Shown here: piece after piece, positions 33,192-45,328 of the stretch
Layout: each line of letters begins with the position of its first letter
How positions within the stretch are numbered: position 1 is the first letter of the stretch
DNA from: Arabidopsis thaliana
Taxonomy: Eukaryota > Streptophyta > Magnoliopsida > Brassicales > Brassicaceae
Assembly: GCF_000001735.4 (NCBI RefSeq)
Contig: NC_003071.7
Coordinates: forward strand, 1,003,001-1,067,000
DNA length: 64,000 nucleotides
Direction of reading: 5' to 3'
Made by a program: the position numbers and the translations under genes
The notes under the pieces: generated by a model
Told to the model about the DNA's origin: nothing
What the model saw: the letters and a program-made list of their open reading frames with translations, nothing else
The model's database searches: none

Positions 33192-34536
33192 TTATCCTTC
33201 AAGCATGGCCTTAGCAGCATCGATAAGTGCAGGTCGGAATTCATTGGTAGCTCGGCCTAGAACAGTGTAGCCTTCCTTGTCTTCTACATCCACATCTGCA
33301 CCATGTCTTATAAGCAGGAACGCAACCTGATCCATGGAAACTTTTAACTTTAAAGAAATGTTGCTTTTAAGGTTGATTAGATTGAAAATTTTACCTGTTT
33401 GTCATCGCAGATAACTGAATGCATGAGTGCAGTTTGACCCATTTTATCCGTAGCATCGATCTCTGCTCCTTCTTCAATAAGAAATTCACAAACTTCTAAC
33501 TTTCCCACGCTTGCTGCCCTGTGAAGCGGAGTGCAACCAACCTAAAAGCCACACAAAAAAAAGTTTGTTTGTGTGTTGATGATCACAAGCAACAAGACAT
33601 TAAGAAGCTACAAAACCTTGTCTGTGATGTTAATCTTTGCACCGTGTGTTAATAAAAGCTGAGCAATCTCCAACCGGCCTTTGCTAGCAGCATAGTGAAG
33701 AGCAGTGCGACCACCGTTATTTTTGGCATTGACATCAGCACCTAAACACAAAGAAAATGTCATCAAATGTATCCATCTTCTCATACATGCAATGAATTGA
33801 AGTTAGAGCTAAACACTGGAAGAACTACTTCACAGTAGGAACTTATATGTCCAATTCCAATGGAGGACTATTAGATATTAAGAGATCAACTACTCAGGAC
33901 TGATAAAGATTACAGCTTTATGATAGCAAAACAAGATTTTACCACCGTTTCAACAACAATAAGGCACATAAGATTATGTAACATACCTCTGGTCAAAAGC
34001 ACCTCAACGAGCTCAGCATTACCGATGCTAGCAGCGGAATGCAAAGGAGCCCATCCTTCATCATCCTTGCTATTGATTACAGTCTTTGCTTCATCTGAAC
34101 TTGATAACAACTTCACTATCTGCAAATCCCACATCCATAAACATTTTTACACATACTGACACTGTTCCTAAAACACACTAATCTCAAGAACCCAAACAAC
34201 GCAGATTCGTGTGGTTTTCAAAGCGAGACTCAAAAACTTCCCTTAAGGCTTTCTCATCAGTTAAACAACCTATTTACTGCAGCTATAGTAATCAAAGAGG
34301 TTATCTAACCACAGATTAGTTCTTAATATGATTGAAAAGAGAAAGGAACAAACTTGAGAATGGCCGAAGGAAGCAGCGACATGGAGGAGAGAGCGACCAT
34401 CTTCGTTTCTGAAATTGAGAGATTTAGAGAGCTGTTCTTCAGATAATGACATGAACAACGATGAATCTCCCCATTCCGCTGCTTTGAACAACTCTTCGTC
34501 TCTCATCTGCTTTGCTGTATCGGTTGCAATTTCCAT
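33192..34536 (-). CDS. Ankyrin repeat protein, gankyrin/Nas6-like
   Basis: Five exons: 34536-34354, 34119-33987, 33741-33617, 33541-33395 and 33326-33192, giving 240 residues. The protein is a stack of about six ankyrin repeats, with motifs such as DGRSLLHVAASFGHSQ, EGWAPLHSAASIGNAELVEV, GGRTALHYAASKGRLEIAQL and GCTPLHRAASVGKLEVCEFL. Introns fall near repeat borders. Length and repeat layout match gankyrin (PSMD10)/Nas6, a chaperone of 26S proteasome base assembly that binds Rpt3; assignment to this role is by similarity in form. Two TGGGCC boxes lie upstream at 34704-34721. I recall AT2G03430. Confidence 0.93.
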
Positions 34537-34703
34537 GATTGATCAAAGCTTCTTCTTCTTCCAAAGTTCGAATTCAGAAAATCCAGAGAAAGTGTACAAA
34601 AGATCAAAGACAAGAGACCCTAAATTAAAATTAAAACAATTTCTCCTAAAATAAGCAGAAAAAGATTAATTTCCCAACAAGAAAACAAAATGGATTCGCA
34701 TAT

Positions 34704-34721
34704 TGGGCCCGTTTATGGGCC
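34704..34721. promoter_or_regulatory. Site II boxes upstream of the ankyrin gene
   Basis: TGGGCC at 34704-34709 and 34716-34721, about 170-185 bases before the start codon of the minus-strand ankyrin gene. Confidence 0.5.
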
Positions 34722-34729
34722 TTTTACAC

Positions 34730-35049
34730 AATCTCAGGACTTGCGTTTGGTTTATCTATCCGCTTTCAGTTCGTATTCATTCGGTTTTCAGTTTATTTTT
34801 CTAAAATTTAGTATTCATTCGCTTATTTTGAAATTTTGTTTCGCTATCGGTTTTGGTTCTTTTGGTTTCAAAATTTAGTATTCATTCGGTTATTTTGCTT
34901 TGAATATATTCGGATATTCGGTTATTTTTGGATATTTTCGGACATTTTCGGTTATTTTTGAGTATTTTTACTACTTTATCTATTTTCAGGTATTTTTAAT
35001 TATTTTATTTGATCCAAAAATAATTAATATTTTAGAAAATATAATTATA
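34730..35049. repeat. TTCGGTTATTTT-rich degenerate tract, left part
   Basis: Repeated ATTCGGTTATTTT, GGATATTTTCGGACATTTTC and similar blocks. The same texture continues at 35913-36060 beyond the Helitron, so the two parts were probably one repeat split by that insertion. Confidence 0.55.
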
Positions 35050-35912
35050 CTAGATTTTAACCCGCGGTATACCGCGGGGACAATTTATTTTTTAAAGTTA
35101 GTATATATAAAAATTTGTAAATTGTATCTATCTATAAAATATTTTATTTTATAGTTTACAACTGTTATTAAGTAACGTCCTCCCAAACCCGTCTCGCAAA
35201 ACCCGTTCTGCAAAAAAAACCATTTATTTTATTAATGTTGATCTTATTTATGAATCATTGTCTAAATATTTTAGTCGATGCGGGATGTTGAACCCACACA
35301 TTTTTTCGCCAATTGGTTAATATATGTTCATTTTTAAAAATTTTAATCACAAAATATGACGGAAATTTTTTTGAGATTTTTTTAAACTATATATTATATA
35401 ATGATGTTAAAATTTTTGATATATTAAACTTTTTATAAGTTTAAATATTAATAATGTTTTATAAAGTTTAAATATATAAATATTTTAAAATATTTTTGCT
35501 TTTTAGATAATGACATAATAACTCTAAAAGCAAAGATTTAGAAGATTTAAATCGTTAATTAAATATTTTTCTTTCTAAATAATTAATTTCAGTAGCATGA
35601 CATTGTAAATAAGTTCAAATACATGATTTATTTATTTAAACAAAAAACGTTTAGTAAGAATAATATTTATTTAAACAAAAAACTTTGTTTTAAAATATTG
35701 TTAACAAATACGTTTATGCTAATTTTAAGGGATTGATGTGAAGTTTGTTTGGATTAAATTTGATTGATAATGTGGTTGACAATTTAAATTAAGAATTTAA
35801 AGTAAAATTAATTATTTCGGAAAAAAAAAATTAATGCTAATGGCATTGAGTTGTAAATAAGTCCAACTCTAAGATTTATTTGTTAAAATGGCTGCAAAAA
35901 TGTATTTATAGA
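35050..35912 (-). mobile_element. Non-autonomous Helitron, 863 bp
   Basis: On the minus strand the element starts TCTATAAATACATTTTTGC and ends with a GC-rich hairpin (CCCGCGGTATACCGCGGG), seven bases and CTAG. It is bordered by A on the 5' side and T on the 3' side, the host AT of Helitron insertion; there is no target duplication and no terminal inverted repeat. No Rep/helicase is encoded, so it is an ATREP-type copy. Two internal segments near 35580-35650 and 35815-35890 resemble each other (TTGTAAATAAGTYCAA core). Confidence 0.8.
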
Positions 35913-36408
35913 TTTCGGATATTTTTGATTATCCAAAATATTTTGGTTCCGTAGTAATTCAAGTTTCGATTCTTTTGATTATAATGTTTAGTAATTATTT
36001 TTAAATTTTTGTTTCGATTGACTTTATTTTGCTTTCCTATTTCAGTTCGATACATTAGGTTTAATTTATTTGCCAAAACCTAAAAATTATCATTTTCTTG
36101 TGTTTTTCCTCCTTCTTCTCAGGATAATAATTAGTTTATTTATTTTTAGACGGTCCATTTAAATTCGATATTAATTAGTATTACTTCCCATAACTTAAAG
36201 TTCGGTTCTAATTATACAAATATTTGATTAACGCAATCTCGAGTGGTCAACAACATGATACATGATCTTTAACATCATAATTTCCTCCATCATACACAAA
36301 TGACAAATCCAACAGTTAATAATAATTCAGAAAAAACAACAGCTTACTAAAACAGTAATTATAGAAGATAATTACTAACATAATTATTTTTAGAAACTAA
36401 AACATTAC
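35913..36408. other. Right part of the TTCGG tract, then NRP1 3' flank
   Basis: The first 150 bases resemble the tract before the Helitron. No gene supported. Confidence 0.45.
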
Positions 36409-36972
36409 TCACTTCATAAAACCTTGAGCCATCTTAGCATAATCTCCAAACCCATGACCACCTCCGGACTTCTCATCTTCTTTCTTAGCCGCCGGTGCTC
36501 CAGCTCCACCACCGTGTCCTCCAACATTACCGTGGCTTCCAGTTCCACCGGTGGAGGAGTGAGAGTGGGAAGTTTCGTACTTGTGAAGATATTGTTCAGC
36601 CTTTTCAAGGTACTGACCAACACCGCTCTTTTCATCGAGCTTACCGTATCTAGAAGCGGCGTCTAAGATATCAGCGGTGGCTCCGGCGACTTTGGCTTTG
36701 TCAAGCTTGTCTGACTCGTGACGAGCAGCGGCTTGAGCAGCTTCGGCTACGATCTTGGCACTAGCCATGAGCTCAGCGTTCGTAGCCGGTCTGTGTGTTG
36801 TTGGATCGGTGTTGGAGACCGGTTTATGTGTTGTTGGCTCGCCGTGACCGGGTTTATGTGTTGTTGGCTCCGTGTGACCGGGTTTGTTTTTGTTGTGGTT
36901 TGGCTCCGGATCAGAGCTCTCCGGTTTCTTGTCGGAGAATTTCTTCTTTACTTGATCGGTGAAGAAATCCAT
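36409..36972 (-). CDS. NRP1: Nodulin-related protein 1
   Basis: A single exon of 187 residues, start MDFFTDQVKKKFSDKKPESS. The N-terminal half has three imperfect repeats of about 11-13 residues (KPGHTEPTTH, KPGHGEPTTH, KPVSNTDPTTH). The middle is a helical, Ala-rich region (MASAKIVAEAAQAAARHESD, then LDAASRYGKLDEKSGVGQYL), and the C-terminus is Gly/His-rich. The protein is hydrophilic and low-complexity. NRP1 is known in Arabidopsis as heat- and ABA-related. The reading frame is open upstream to 37131 with another in-frame ATG (53 extra Lys/Glu-rich residues); the 36972 start matches the known length. I recall AT2G03440. Confidence 0.93.
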   Translation of the reverse strand: MDFFTDQVKKKFSDKKPESSDPEPNHNKNKPGHTEPTTHKPGHGEPTTHKPVSNTDPTTHRPATNAELMASAKIVAEAAQAAARHESDKLDKAKVAGATADILDAASRYGKLDEKSGVGQYLEKAEQYLHKYETSHSHSSTGGTGSHGNVGGHGGGAGAPAAKKEDEKSGGGHGFGDYAKMAQGFMK

Positions 36973-38527
36973 GTTTCTTTGTTTCAAAGGAAAAGTTTTT
37001 TCTTGTTCTTGAATTTGGTAAACGTACAATAACAACTTATCCGGAGGATGATATTTATTGAATTTCTTGAAATTAGGTTTTTGTTCTTTTTCTTTGTCCA
37101 CTAGTTTTTGGTCTTCTTTTTCTTTATCCACTAGTTAATGGGATATTTATAGTCACGATTCTTACGCCTTAGATCTACTTTTCGACTTTAGTGAGTGAAT
37201 TTTATTCTCTTCCTACGTAAAAAAGATGCTTGATTACATTTGACCATTTCGCAAAAGTCGACCCTCATAACCGGTCTTGATAAATTCTTTCTTATTATCT
37301 TTGATTCTTGATCATAGAGTTACTTTTATTGGTGGATGGGTACTTTTAGTTTTGGGTATTTGTTTACCTATGTAAATGCTAGTATAATCTTGGATTCTTC
37401 ATCATAAATGTAGAGTTTATACTTTATAGGGAAGTAATATTTGGTGTATTTTACTACACTTAAAAGTTTTAGTATTGGTTGAGGTTTTGATGAGTGGCAC
37501 GGAAAAATGGGTCCTCATGCCACGTTCGTCCGACTATCCAACTCTTTGACCATTTATGATTTTGTCGGCAGAATAATTAAACTATTTGAAGATTGGTAGC
37601 AGAGTTTAGATGAGTTTTGGATGGGCCTATGAGAAGAGAGCTCATATGGGCTCATTAATAGCCCATTATTAGATATATATTCTGAGCCCAACTTTGTTTG
37701 ATACATTCCATTGAACGTTGTCGTATGTGAAGAAAAGGATGTGGTCATTTCCATCACACTTACTAATTTTTTGTCAACAAGATGACCACATTATTATGAC
37801 AGAACAGAAGTGAACAAAAATCTAAGTAAGACCAAGAAGAGTAAACTGTATTTATATATGTAGAAACTTGTGTAGTATAGTATATATAAGAAGCAGTGAA
37901 AGCAAAGTATGGAGAAGAAGAGAAGAACAACAGGAGGTGAAATTTCAAAGGAGTGGCATGTGAACACATATCCTATGGTTTCTTCAAATTTCCATTGAAA
38001 CCATTGAGTTTTGTGTTCTCAGGTCACCCCTTTGAATCTCCCCTGTTCCATTTTTTCACCTTACTAATTTTTTTTATTCATACTCTAAATTTGTGAGCTT
38101 TTGTGCTTTCTTTTTTTTTGGTCATAAGTGAGATTTTATGCTTTTTTGATTACACATTTATTATAATGGAACCTCTATTTTGTATCTGAAACAGAGACAA
38201 AGCATTAACCATATCCTACATATATACCTTAACAAATTAATGACAACTCTGGTTTCCAAAACAATAAATTATGTATGATTTGACAATTAAACTGGTTGAT
38301 AAAATGTAAATTTGGAATAAATAATTAGTTCCATAATATATGTTTTTTATATCTAAAATAGCATAGTCTTTTGAAGGTGAAAAGTCATAAATCAGGTTTG
38401 GTTTCAAACAATGACTTCATAATCACTCAAAAAACTCTTCTTAATTATCACCAAAACCCCAAAACCAACTAAAACTGAAAAAACAAACGTTGACTTTTTG
38501 ACTAACCACCATCCTCCGCCGTAAATC
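36973..38527. other. NRP1 and PAP9 divergent intergenic region
   Basis: The first 160 bases are the NRP1 leader, with a duplicated segment (TTCTTTGTCCACTAGTTTTT near 37091 and TTCTTTATCCACTAGTTAAT near 37120). GGGCC and GCCCA boxes occur at 37623-37665. No gene is supported in 37140-38527. Confidence 0.5.
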
Positions 38528-40569
38528 ATGATCGCCGCCGTTTACACTCTCTTCTTCTTCTTCCTCTTAATCTCCTCTGTTTATTCCAAAGCCACGATTT
38601 CAATCTCTCCCCAAACCTTAAACCGATCCGGCGACATAGTCGTGATCAAATGGTCCGGCGTCGAATCACCGTCCGATCTCGACTGGTTAGGAATCTACTC
38701 GCCACCGGACTCTCCTCACGATCACTTCATCGGCTACAAATTCCTCTCCGATTCACCCACGTGGCAATCCGGGTCGGGTTCGATTTCACTTCCCTTAACC
38801 AATCTCCGATCAAATTACACTTTCCGGATCTTTCATTGGACCCAATCCGAAATAAACCCGAAACACCAAGACCATGATCACAATCCTTTACCCGGAACTC
38901 GTCATCTCTTAACCGAATCAAACCAGTTAAATTTCCGGTTCGCTGTTAACCGACCGGAGCAGATTCATTTAAGTTACACAGATAACATCAACGAGATGAG
39001 AGTAGTGTTTGTAACCGGAGATGGAGAAGAACGAGAAGCTCGCTACGGTGAGGTTAAGGACAAGCTCGATAACATAGCGGTGGCGCGTGGAGTTAGGTAC
39101 GAGATAGAACATATGTGTCACGCGCCGGCGAATTCTACAGTCGGATGGAGAGATCCAGGTTGGACATTCGATGCCGTGATGAAGAATCTAAAACAAGGGA
39201 TTAGGTATTATTATCAGGTAAGTAGAATCAAAAAACCTTAAAGTTTGAATTTTTAGGGGTTTTGAGAATCAAAATGTTGACTTTTTTTTTTGTTATTGAT
39301 TAGGTTGGGAGTGATTTAAAAGGATGGAGTGAGATTCATAGCTTTGTTTCTCGAAATGAGGGTTCAGAAGAAACATTAGCTTTCATGTTTGGTGATATGG
39401 GATGTTATACACCTTATACAACATTTATCCGTGGAGAAGAAGAAAGTTTATCAACTGTGAAATGGATTTTAAGAGACATTGAAGCTTTAGGTGATGATAA
39501 GCCTGTGATTGTATCACATATCGGAGATATAAGTTATGCACGAGGTTACTCGTGGATTTGGGATGAGTTCTTTACTCAGATTGAGCCTATTGCTTCTAAA
39601 GTGCCTTACCATGTATGTATTGGTAACCATGAGTATGATTGGCCTAACCAGCCTTGGAAACCAGATTGGGCTGCTTATGTTTATGGTAAAGATAGTGGTG
39701 GTGAATGTGGTGTACCGTATAGTGTTAAGTTCAACATGCCTGGTAATTCAACGGAAGCTACTGGTATGGTTAAGGGACCTCAAAGTCGGAACCTTTACTA
39801 TTCTTATGATATGGGTTCTGTTCATTTCGTTTATATTTCGACAGAGACTGATTTTCTTAAAGGTGGGAAGCAGTATAGTTTTTTGAAGAGTGATTTGGAG
39901 TCTGTTAATAGGAGTAAGACACCGTTTGTTGTTGTCCAAGGGCATAGACCTATGTACACTACGAGTAGGAAGATCAGAGACGCTGCTATAAGAGAGAAGA
40001 TGATCGAGCATTTGGAACCGTTGTTAGTGAAGAACAATGTGACGGTTGCTTTATGGGGACATGTACATAGATATGAAAGGTTTTGTGCGATTAGTAACAA
40101 TACTTGTGGTGAACGTTGGCAAGGAAATCCAGTTCATCTTGTGATTGGTATGGCTGGAAAAGACTCACAACCGATGTGGGAACCGAGAGCTAATCACGAG
40201 GATGTCCCGATCTTTCCTCAGCCTGCTAACTCAATGTACCGTGGAGGCGAGTTTGGGTACATTCGTTTGGTTGCTAATAAGGAAAGACTTACTCTTTCTT
40301 ATGTGGGAAACCATGACGGAGAAGTTCATGATGTTGTTGAGATTTTGGCTTCTGGGGAAGTTATTAGCGGTAGTGATGATGGTACTAAAGACTCAAACTT
40401 TGGATCAGAATCTGACTTTGCAGTCTTGTGGTACATTGAAGGAGCAAGTGTGATGGTTGTGGGAGTGATTTTTGGGTACTTTGTCGGTTTTCTTAGTCGT
40501 AAAAAGAAAGAATCTGGAGTTGGATCATCTAATCGTAGTTGGATCCAAGTGAAAAACGAGGAGACATGA
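38528..40569 (+). CDS. PAP9: Purple acid phosphatase 9
   Basis: Two exons: 38528-39217 and 39304-40569, giving 651 residues. A signal peptide ([20 protein letters not shown]) is followed by a fibronectin-like N-terminal domain, then the metallophosphatase domain. All five metal-binding motifs of purple acid phosphatases are visible: GDMG, GDISY, GNHEY, VQGHR and GHVHR, which together hold the Fe and Zn/Mn pair. The C-terminus has a hydrophobic segment ([20 protein letters not shown]) and a basic tail, so the enzyme is probably membrane-anchored with the catalytic domain outside the cytosol. It belongs to the large (about 650-residue) plant class. Known PAPs hydrolyse phosphate esters in Pi scavenging. 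I recall AT2G03450. Confidence 0.96.
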
Positions 40570-40728
40570 TTCAACTGATTTGTTTTTGTTTGTTTGTTTG
40601 TTTGTTTGCCACACAGATTTGTATATCAAATTATTAGAAGTGAAACAAGAGACAAGACTCATTCATCAGAAGTTACATTCACCAAAAGAACACACAAGTA
40701 TTCCAAAAGAAAACACATTCAAGTTTCA

Positions 40729-41829
40729 TCAAAGAGTAACATCAAGAACCTTCTCCAAAACAACATATCCTACAGGTTCGGTAAGCACATCACCAAACCA
40801 CTCAACAATCCCCCAAATTTCACAACTTTTGCGCCTTTCAAGCGCAATCTCTGCACACCGAATCATCTTCTTATAGCCGCTATCAGGTCCACGAGAAGGC
40901 AACTCCTCCTCCCACAAAACCGTTAATTTTCCTCCATAATCAGCCAACTTAACATTGGCACCAGAACCGAACATAGGTAGTCCTACCAAACCCTTCAAAT
41001 CTCTCCACATCATTGCGTTAGTGTCATACCATCTGAACACTCCATGAGTACAAGAGTACAAAACATTCTGTATCTCGCAAGAAGCTGAAAACTTATAATG
41101 ATCCATTTGTTGGCCAACCATGTCCCATCTACCTTCCTTGGAATTGTAAGCAACCGCCTCTCTTTTTTGACCTACAGGCACCACATGGAACTCTCCGTCA
41201 ATGCATGCGGTTCCGCATCCGTAAAAATCGCCTTCCGTCTTGCTGCAAGTAATGGTATCAGGATCCCAAAATTGTGTTTCAGTGTCAAACACCTCGAACG
41301 AATTCTTATAGGTGTAAGAATCACCATCCAAGCAACTTCCTGCTACGTATATCTTTCGATCAAGGACACTAGAAGAAACAGAACATAGCCCCTCACGCAA
41401 GCTTGGAGCCTCGCGCCACGTGTGAGACCGACAATCAAGAATGGAGACGCTTGAAGAGGACTCTAGGTAGCTGGATCCTGCAATGTTATAGATATTAGAA
41501 CCAACAGCTACGAGACTAGAAGAGTGCAAAGGAGGAGAATGTAAATTTGAGACTCTAGCCAAAACATACCCGCTTGACTTCTTGATGGTGCCATTGGTTA
41601 GGGTTTGATCAGGTTTCCGACAGAGGGTGAACCAGGTAGTGTTCGTATGACGATCTTGGAACCGTGAACACACATAAAGACAACTCTCGGTGTTGCCTAA
41701 GAGTGACCGGACCTTGTATAGCTCTGGTGAAGCTAAGAGACATCTAAAGCTCTTGGAGACGAGATTTAGAGTCGGATAGTACAATCTTGAGACGCGTGCA
41801 AAGATGCTCACTAGCACATCATCGGGAAG
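40729..41829 (-). CDS. F-box/kelch-repeat protein, start codon uncertain
   Basis: One long open frame of about 366 residues from the F-box core LPDDVLVSIFARVSRLYYPT to the stop at 40729. After the F-box come kelch-type blocks (SHTWREAPSLREGLCSVSSS, IYVAGSCLDGD, FEVFDTETQFWDPD and KEGRWDMVGQQMDH). Such proteins are SCF adaptors in which the kelch part binds the target. There is no in-frame ATG before the F-box: TAA lies at 41839-41841, four codons before LPDDV. Either translation begins from an upstream exon joined at TTAG (41835-41834), or a start was lost and the gene is decaying. Everything else is intact. The gene converges on PAP9 with 159 bases between stop codons. I recall AT2G03460. 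Confidence 0.75.
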   Translation of the reverse strand, partial: LPDDVLVSIFARVSRLYYPTLNLVSKSFRCLLASPELYKVRSLLGNTESCLYVCSRFQDRHTNTTWFTLCRKPDQTLTNGTIKKSSGYVLARVSNLHSPPLHSSSLVAVGSNIYNIAGSSYLESSSSVSILDCRSHTWREAPSLREGLCSVSSSVLDRKIYVAGSCLDGDSYTYKNSFEVFDTETQFWDPDTITCSKTEGDFYGCGTACIDGEFHVVPVGQKREAVAYNSKEGRWDMVGQQMDHYKFSASCEIQNVLYSCTHGVFRWYDTNAMMWRDLKGLVGLPMFGSGANVKLADYGGKLTVLWEEELPSRGPDSGYKKMIRCAEIALERRKSCEIWGIVEWFGDVLTEPVGYVVLEKVLDVTL

Positions 41830-41841
41830 AAGGCTAAGTTA

Positions 41842-42693
41842 TCTATCTGAAAGTTCGTGGAATTTATTAAACCGCGTGCAAAGATCCTAAAGTTGTCCAC
41901 AATTATAAGCGAAATATTAGAACTGGTTCATGTTTATAACTTCTCTATCTTCTGCTGCAAATTTCTTGGCTGGTTTAGTTTGGTGTCGTCATAACTTAAA
42001 GGAAAGAACAAAAAAGCAGAGACTTATTAATTGATAAAATTCTCAAGAGTGTCATTAATTTTCAGTGGAGCTGATACATGTATTTGAAAATACTTTCACA
42101 AGCTCCTTCATTTATCCTTGGACTTTGAAAGCTACTCTTTCACACCTTTTTTCTTTTGGTGAGGACTCTTTCACACATTTTGCCTATTCATGTAAAACAT
42201 ATCCATTAATTTGGTAAATTGCATCAACATGATTCACCTGTTTGCTCTTTTGTGTGGAAGTGAACCTGGTTCAAAGAGAGCTTCTCAATTGCTAATATAT
42301 ATTTTTGAACAATTTTGTTGTCACAATTCTTATTTTCTTTCATTTGTCATCTTCAAAATATGCAAAACATATCTAGAGAAGATTTTCACTGTTAAGACAT
42401 TTGAAGCTGCAAACAAAAATTTGGATAACTTAGCATTTTTTTTTCTTTTCTTTTTATACCATAATAATGTACATTGAGATCTTGAGGACTAAAACAACTA
42501 GAGAAAAAAAGGTTCATGGATTTGAATAGCATTTTTTACAGAGTCAAATCAATCAGGAAGTCCTTTCTTCTTCAACCTTAACCAACACAAAACTCCTAAA
42601 GATGAAACTTTCAAACTTCTGCATCTTTATCTAATTCACTTAAGAAAAAAAAAATCTGCAGAATCCATGAAAGAGGAGAAGAAAACTTTTTAT
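41842..42693. other. Intergenic
   Basis: No gene supported. GCGTGCAAAGAT occurs here near 41874 and again inside the kelch gene near 41795, a short chance or local repeat. Confidence 0.4.
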
Positions 42694-44130
42694 TTACTTC
42701 TCCTTCAAGTTATTATCATCTTTATCTCCCCAATCGTCTTGACCAAATATCTCCTCAATAATGTTTGAAGTTGGTAGTAGATCGTTGTTCTTGTTCCAAC
42801 AATCTGATGTGAATCTCTGATCATCAAATGAATATGAATCTTCACCAGATCTGTGGCACTCTCTGTTTTTGATTGGGTTGTGACTGAAGATCAAGTTGGA
42901 GTCTTGTAACTCGAAGGACATACATGAGTCGTCTTCCACATTTACTTCTTCACCAAAACCGTCTCTTGAAGCCTTATCCGTATCTACACAATGAGCATCG
43001 TTACTTGATGAGTCGTCTTCCTCTTCTTCTTCTTCATCATCATCATTGCTGCTGGTTTCTTCTTCTTCCTCGTTATCTTCATATGAGGAGCGATTTCCAT
43101 TGTTGTCTTCCTCATCTAAAGATTTGGTGCTGTTAAAAATGTTGTATTCAACTTGCCACTCGTCATCATCACTGTCAACATCTAGGGCTTTGAACCGATT
43201 CTGAATACCCCGTCTCCGCAAGATGAAGACATTGAAGTAGTAGCTAACCAACTCCTTCATGGTTCTTGAAGGAAACGTTCCCTTTAATTGCTTCCAGAAG
43301 TCACGACCCGCTGAGAAAGGATTGGAGTATACAACCTTGTGAAAGAGATCTTCTTCTTCCTCTGTCCATAAACTCGCAACTTCCTCCCCCATCTCACATA
43401 ACCCTAGCTCCATAAACCTTTCATATCCAATAGTTTCAACCAAACTCTCTCTGGCTTCAATGATATGTCGCCGCACACATCTAATAGAGCCTTTATCTAG
43501 GCAAAGACATTCCTTTCTTCCTTGACCGGTTCCACAAAGGTCAGAGTCAGACATTGGTATCACACACTTTCTCATCAGCTTCCCTTCTAAGTCCTCCTTA
43601 GTTCGAGCCTCTGACTGATCAAGAATCTCTTCCTTGACAAACTCGGGAATATCCGCTTGATGATTAGACCCAACAAGAACTTGTTTCCTAGGAGGTTGAT
43701 TCATCAAACAAGTATAAACATCTTCCACTGGCTTCCAGGTGAAATCTGAACCAGAAGATTGATGAGAAAGATCTGACTGAGTCGTCACTCCAGACTGAGA
43801 ATCTTCCTGACACAAACCGGTTGTTTCAAAACCCTTGTCAACGTGATTTGCATCATTAGTCCACGTAGGATTCTCACAGAGACCAATCAGATCCTCTACT
43901 GCAACAAAGTCACGTCCAAAGTTAAAACTTAGCAGAACAAAGTATATGAATTTAAACATTTAAAAGGGTTTCGGGTTGTTACCTAAAACATTTGTCTTCT
44001 TCTCCATAGAAGCATGATGATATGGAATAGCTTCGTCAAATTGGTTATGGTTTTTGTAACTAAGCTGTCTTGCATGCTTAGCATTGCACTTTTGCATCTC
44101 TTCAGCATCATAAGGTCGCTTTAATCCCAT
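42694..44130 (-). CDS. ELM2 and SANT/MYB-type nuclear protein
   Basis: Two exons: 44130-43983 and 43898-42694, giving 450 residues. The start MGLKRPYDAEEMQKCNAKHA is the first ATG of the joined frame. An ELM2-like segment (KQVLVGSNHQADIPEFVKEE) lies near residues 140-160, and a SANT/MYB-like segment (LWTEEEEDLFHKVVYSNPFS, then FWKQLKGTFPSRTMKELVSY) near 270-320. The C-terminal third is very acidic, with runs of Asp/Glu/Ser. ELM2-SANT pairs recruit histone deacetylases in animals; for plants a chromatin-linked role is inferred. I recall AT2G03470. A leader intron upstream of 44130 is possible; the leader seems to reach about 44690. Confidence 0.92.
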
Positions 44131-45328
44131 TTATTTTAACAACCTGAATTGATTTAACAATCTAGGGTATTAGTGTAATTTTTTAATTTTTAGTCAAAAA
44201 GTCAAACTTTAAACAGATATTAAAAATAAAAAAAAAACCCCAAATTCGAAAACCTAACCCTAGATTTTTCAATCCACGGCTAAAAACATGAAATCAAGAG
44301 TCCAAATTCAAACAATCGATTAACTTTCAGCACGAGGAACAAAAGCCCTAAATAAATTTGCAGATCTGATGAACACATAAATATTAGGGTTAAGAAAATT
44401 GGGGAAAACTTGAAATTAAGGCATGGATGTTGAAAAGAATCGATACCCAGAAAAACGCCTAAACAGATCTGTCGATTTGTGATCTAAATCAAAAACTCGA
44501 TTGAAAAAAAAAAAACTAGACTTGAAGATATCGAAACAGGTATCAATCGAAAGATAGAATTATAAGAAACAAGAAACTTACAATTGATTTGAAGATTGAT
44601 CCCTAAGAAGAAGAGGATCTGAGCAAGTTTGTTTGAAAAAACAAATTGGGAATTTTTGAAGGCGGCTAGGGTTACGGGTTCGTGAACAAGGGAGAGAGGT
44701 ATAAACTTATTAAAAATCCTCTCAATAGAAAGTTACAAAAATAGCCTCAACTTTTAAACTAGCACGTGTAATCAACTTGCATTGGCAATATCTAGACATA
44801 ATTATTGGTTCAAGTTAACCGGTTTATAAACCGAATTGAGAAAATAATCTTGAACCTTAAACCACCTAAAATAATCTTGACAATTATGGAAATCAAACAT
44901 AATGTTAAATCTATTGTGTAAAAAGAGAGTTATGCCTTGTAAAAAAGGAAAACTTATTTGATGACATATCAATTTAAAAAAAGAAAAAATTAGAAAAAAA
45001 TAAAAAAATAAAAAACAAGTAAAGATTTTCAAAAAGTATATTTTCATACAGTAACTAAAGTTAGATCTTTTGACTTATTTCCACTTAATGAAAGTAGATA
45101 CATCTAATATTTTGTTATATGATTAGAAAGATTTCTATTACTTTTATTTGATGGTCGTTGCTTAAGTTGTTAAGCTCGAGCTCTAAGTAACATACTAACA
45201 TGATATGGATTGCATTTCTTGGCAATATCTTTGTTTTTCTTGCCGTATCAAAGCAATGGTGACAGTAGTGATTTGTGGACAACCCTGCAGTGAGAAATCA
45301 ACGGTTCAATGATCTTAACTTAAAAGAA
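44131..45328. other. ELM2/SANT leader and intergenic
   Basis: 44131-44690 looks like leader and possible leader intron (several CCCTAAA-like and T-rich parts). Beyond that it is AT-rich with no gene supported. Confidence 0.4.

Noticed and set aside
40580-40926. Plus-strand frames after PAP9
   Set aside because: They are antisense to the 3' part of the F-box/kelch gene.
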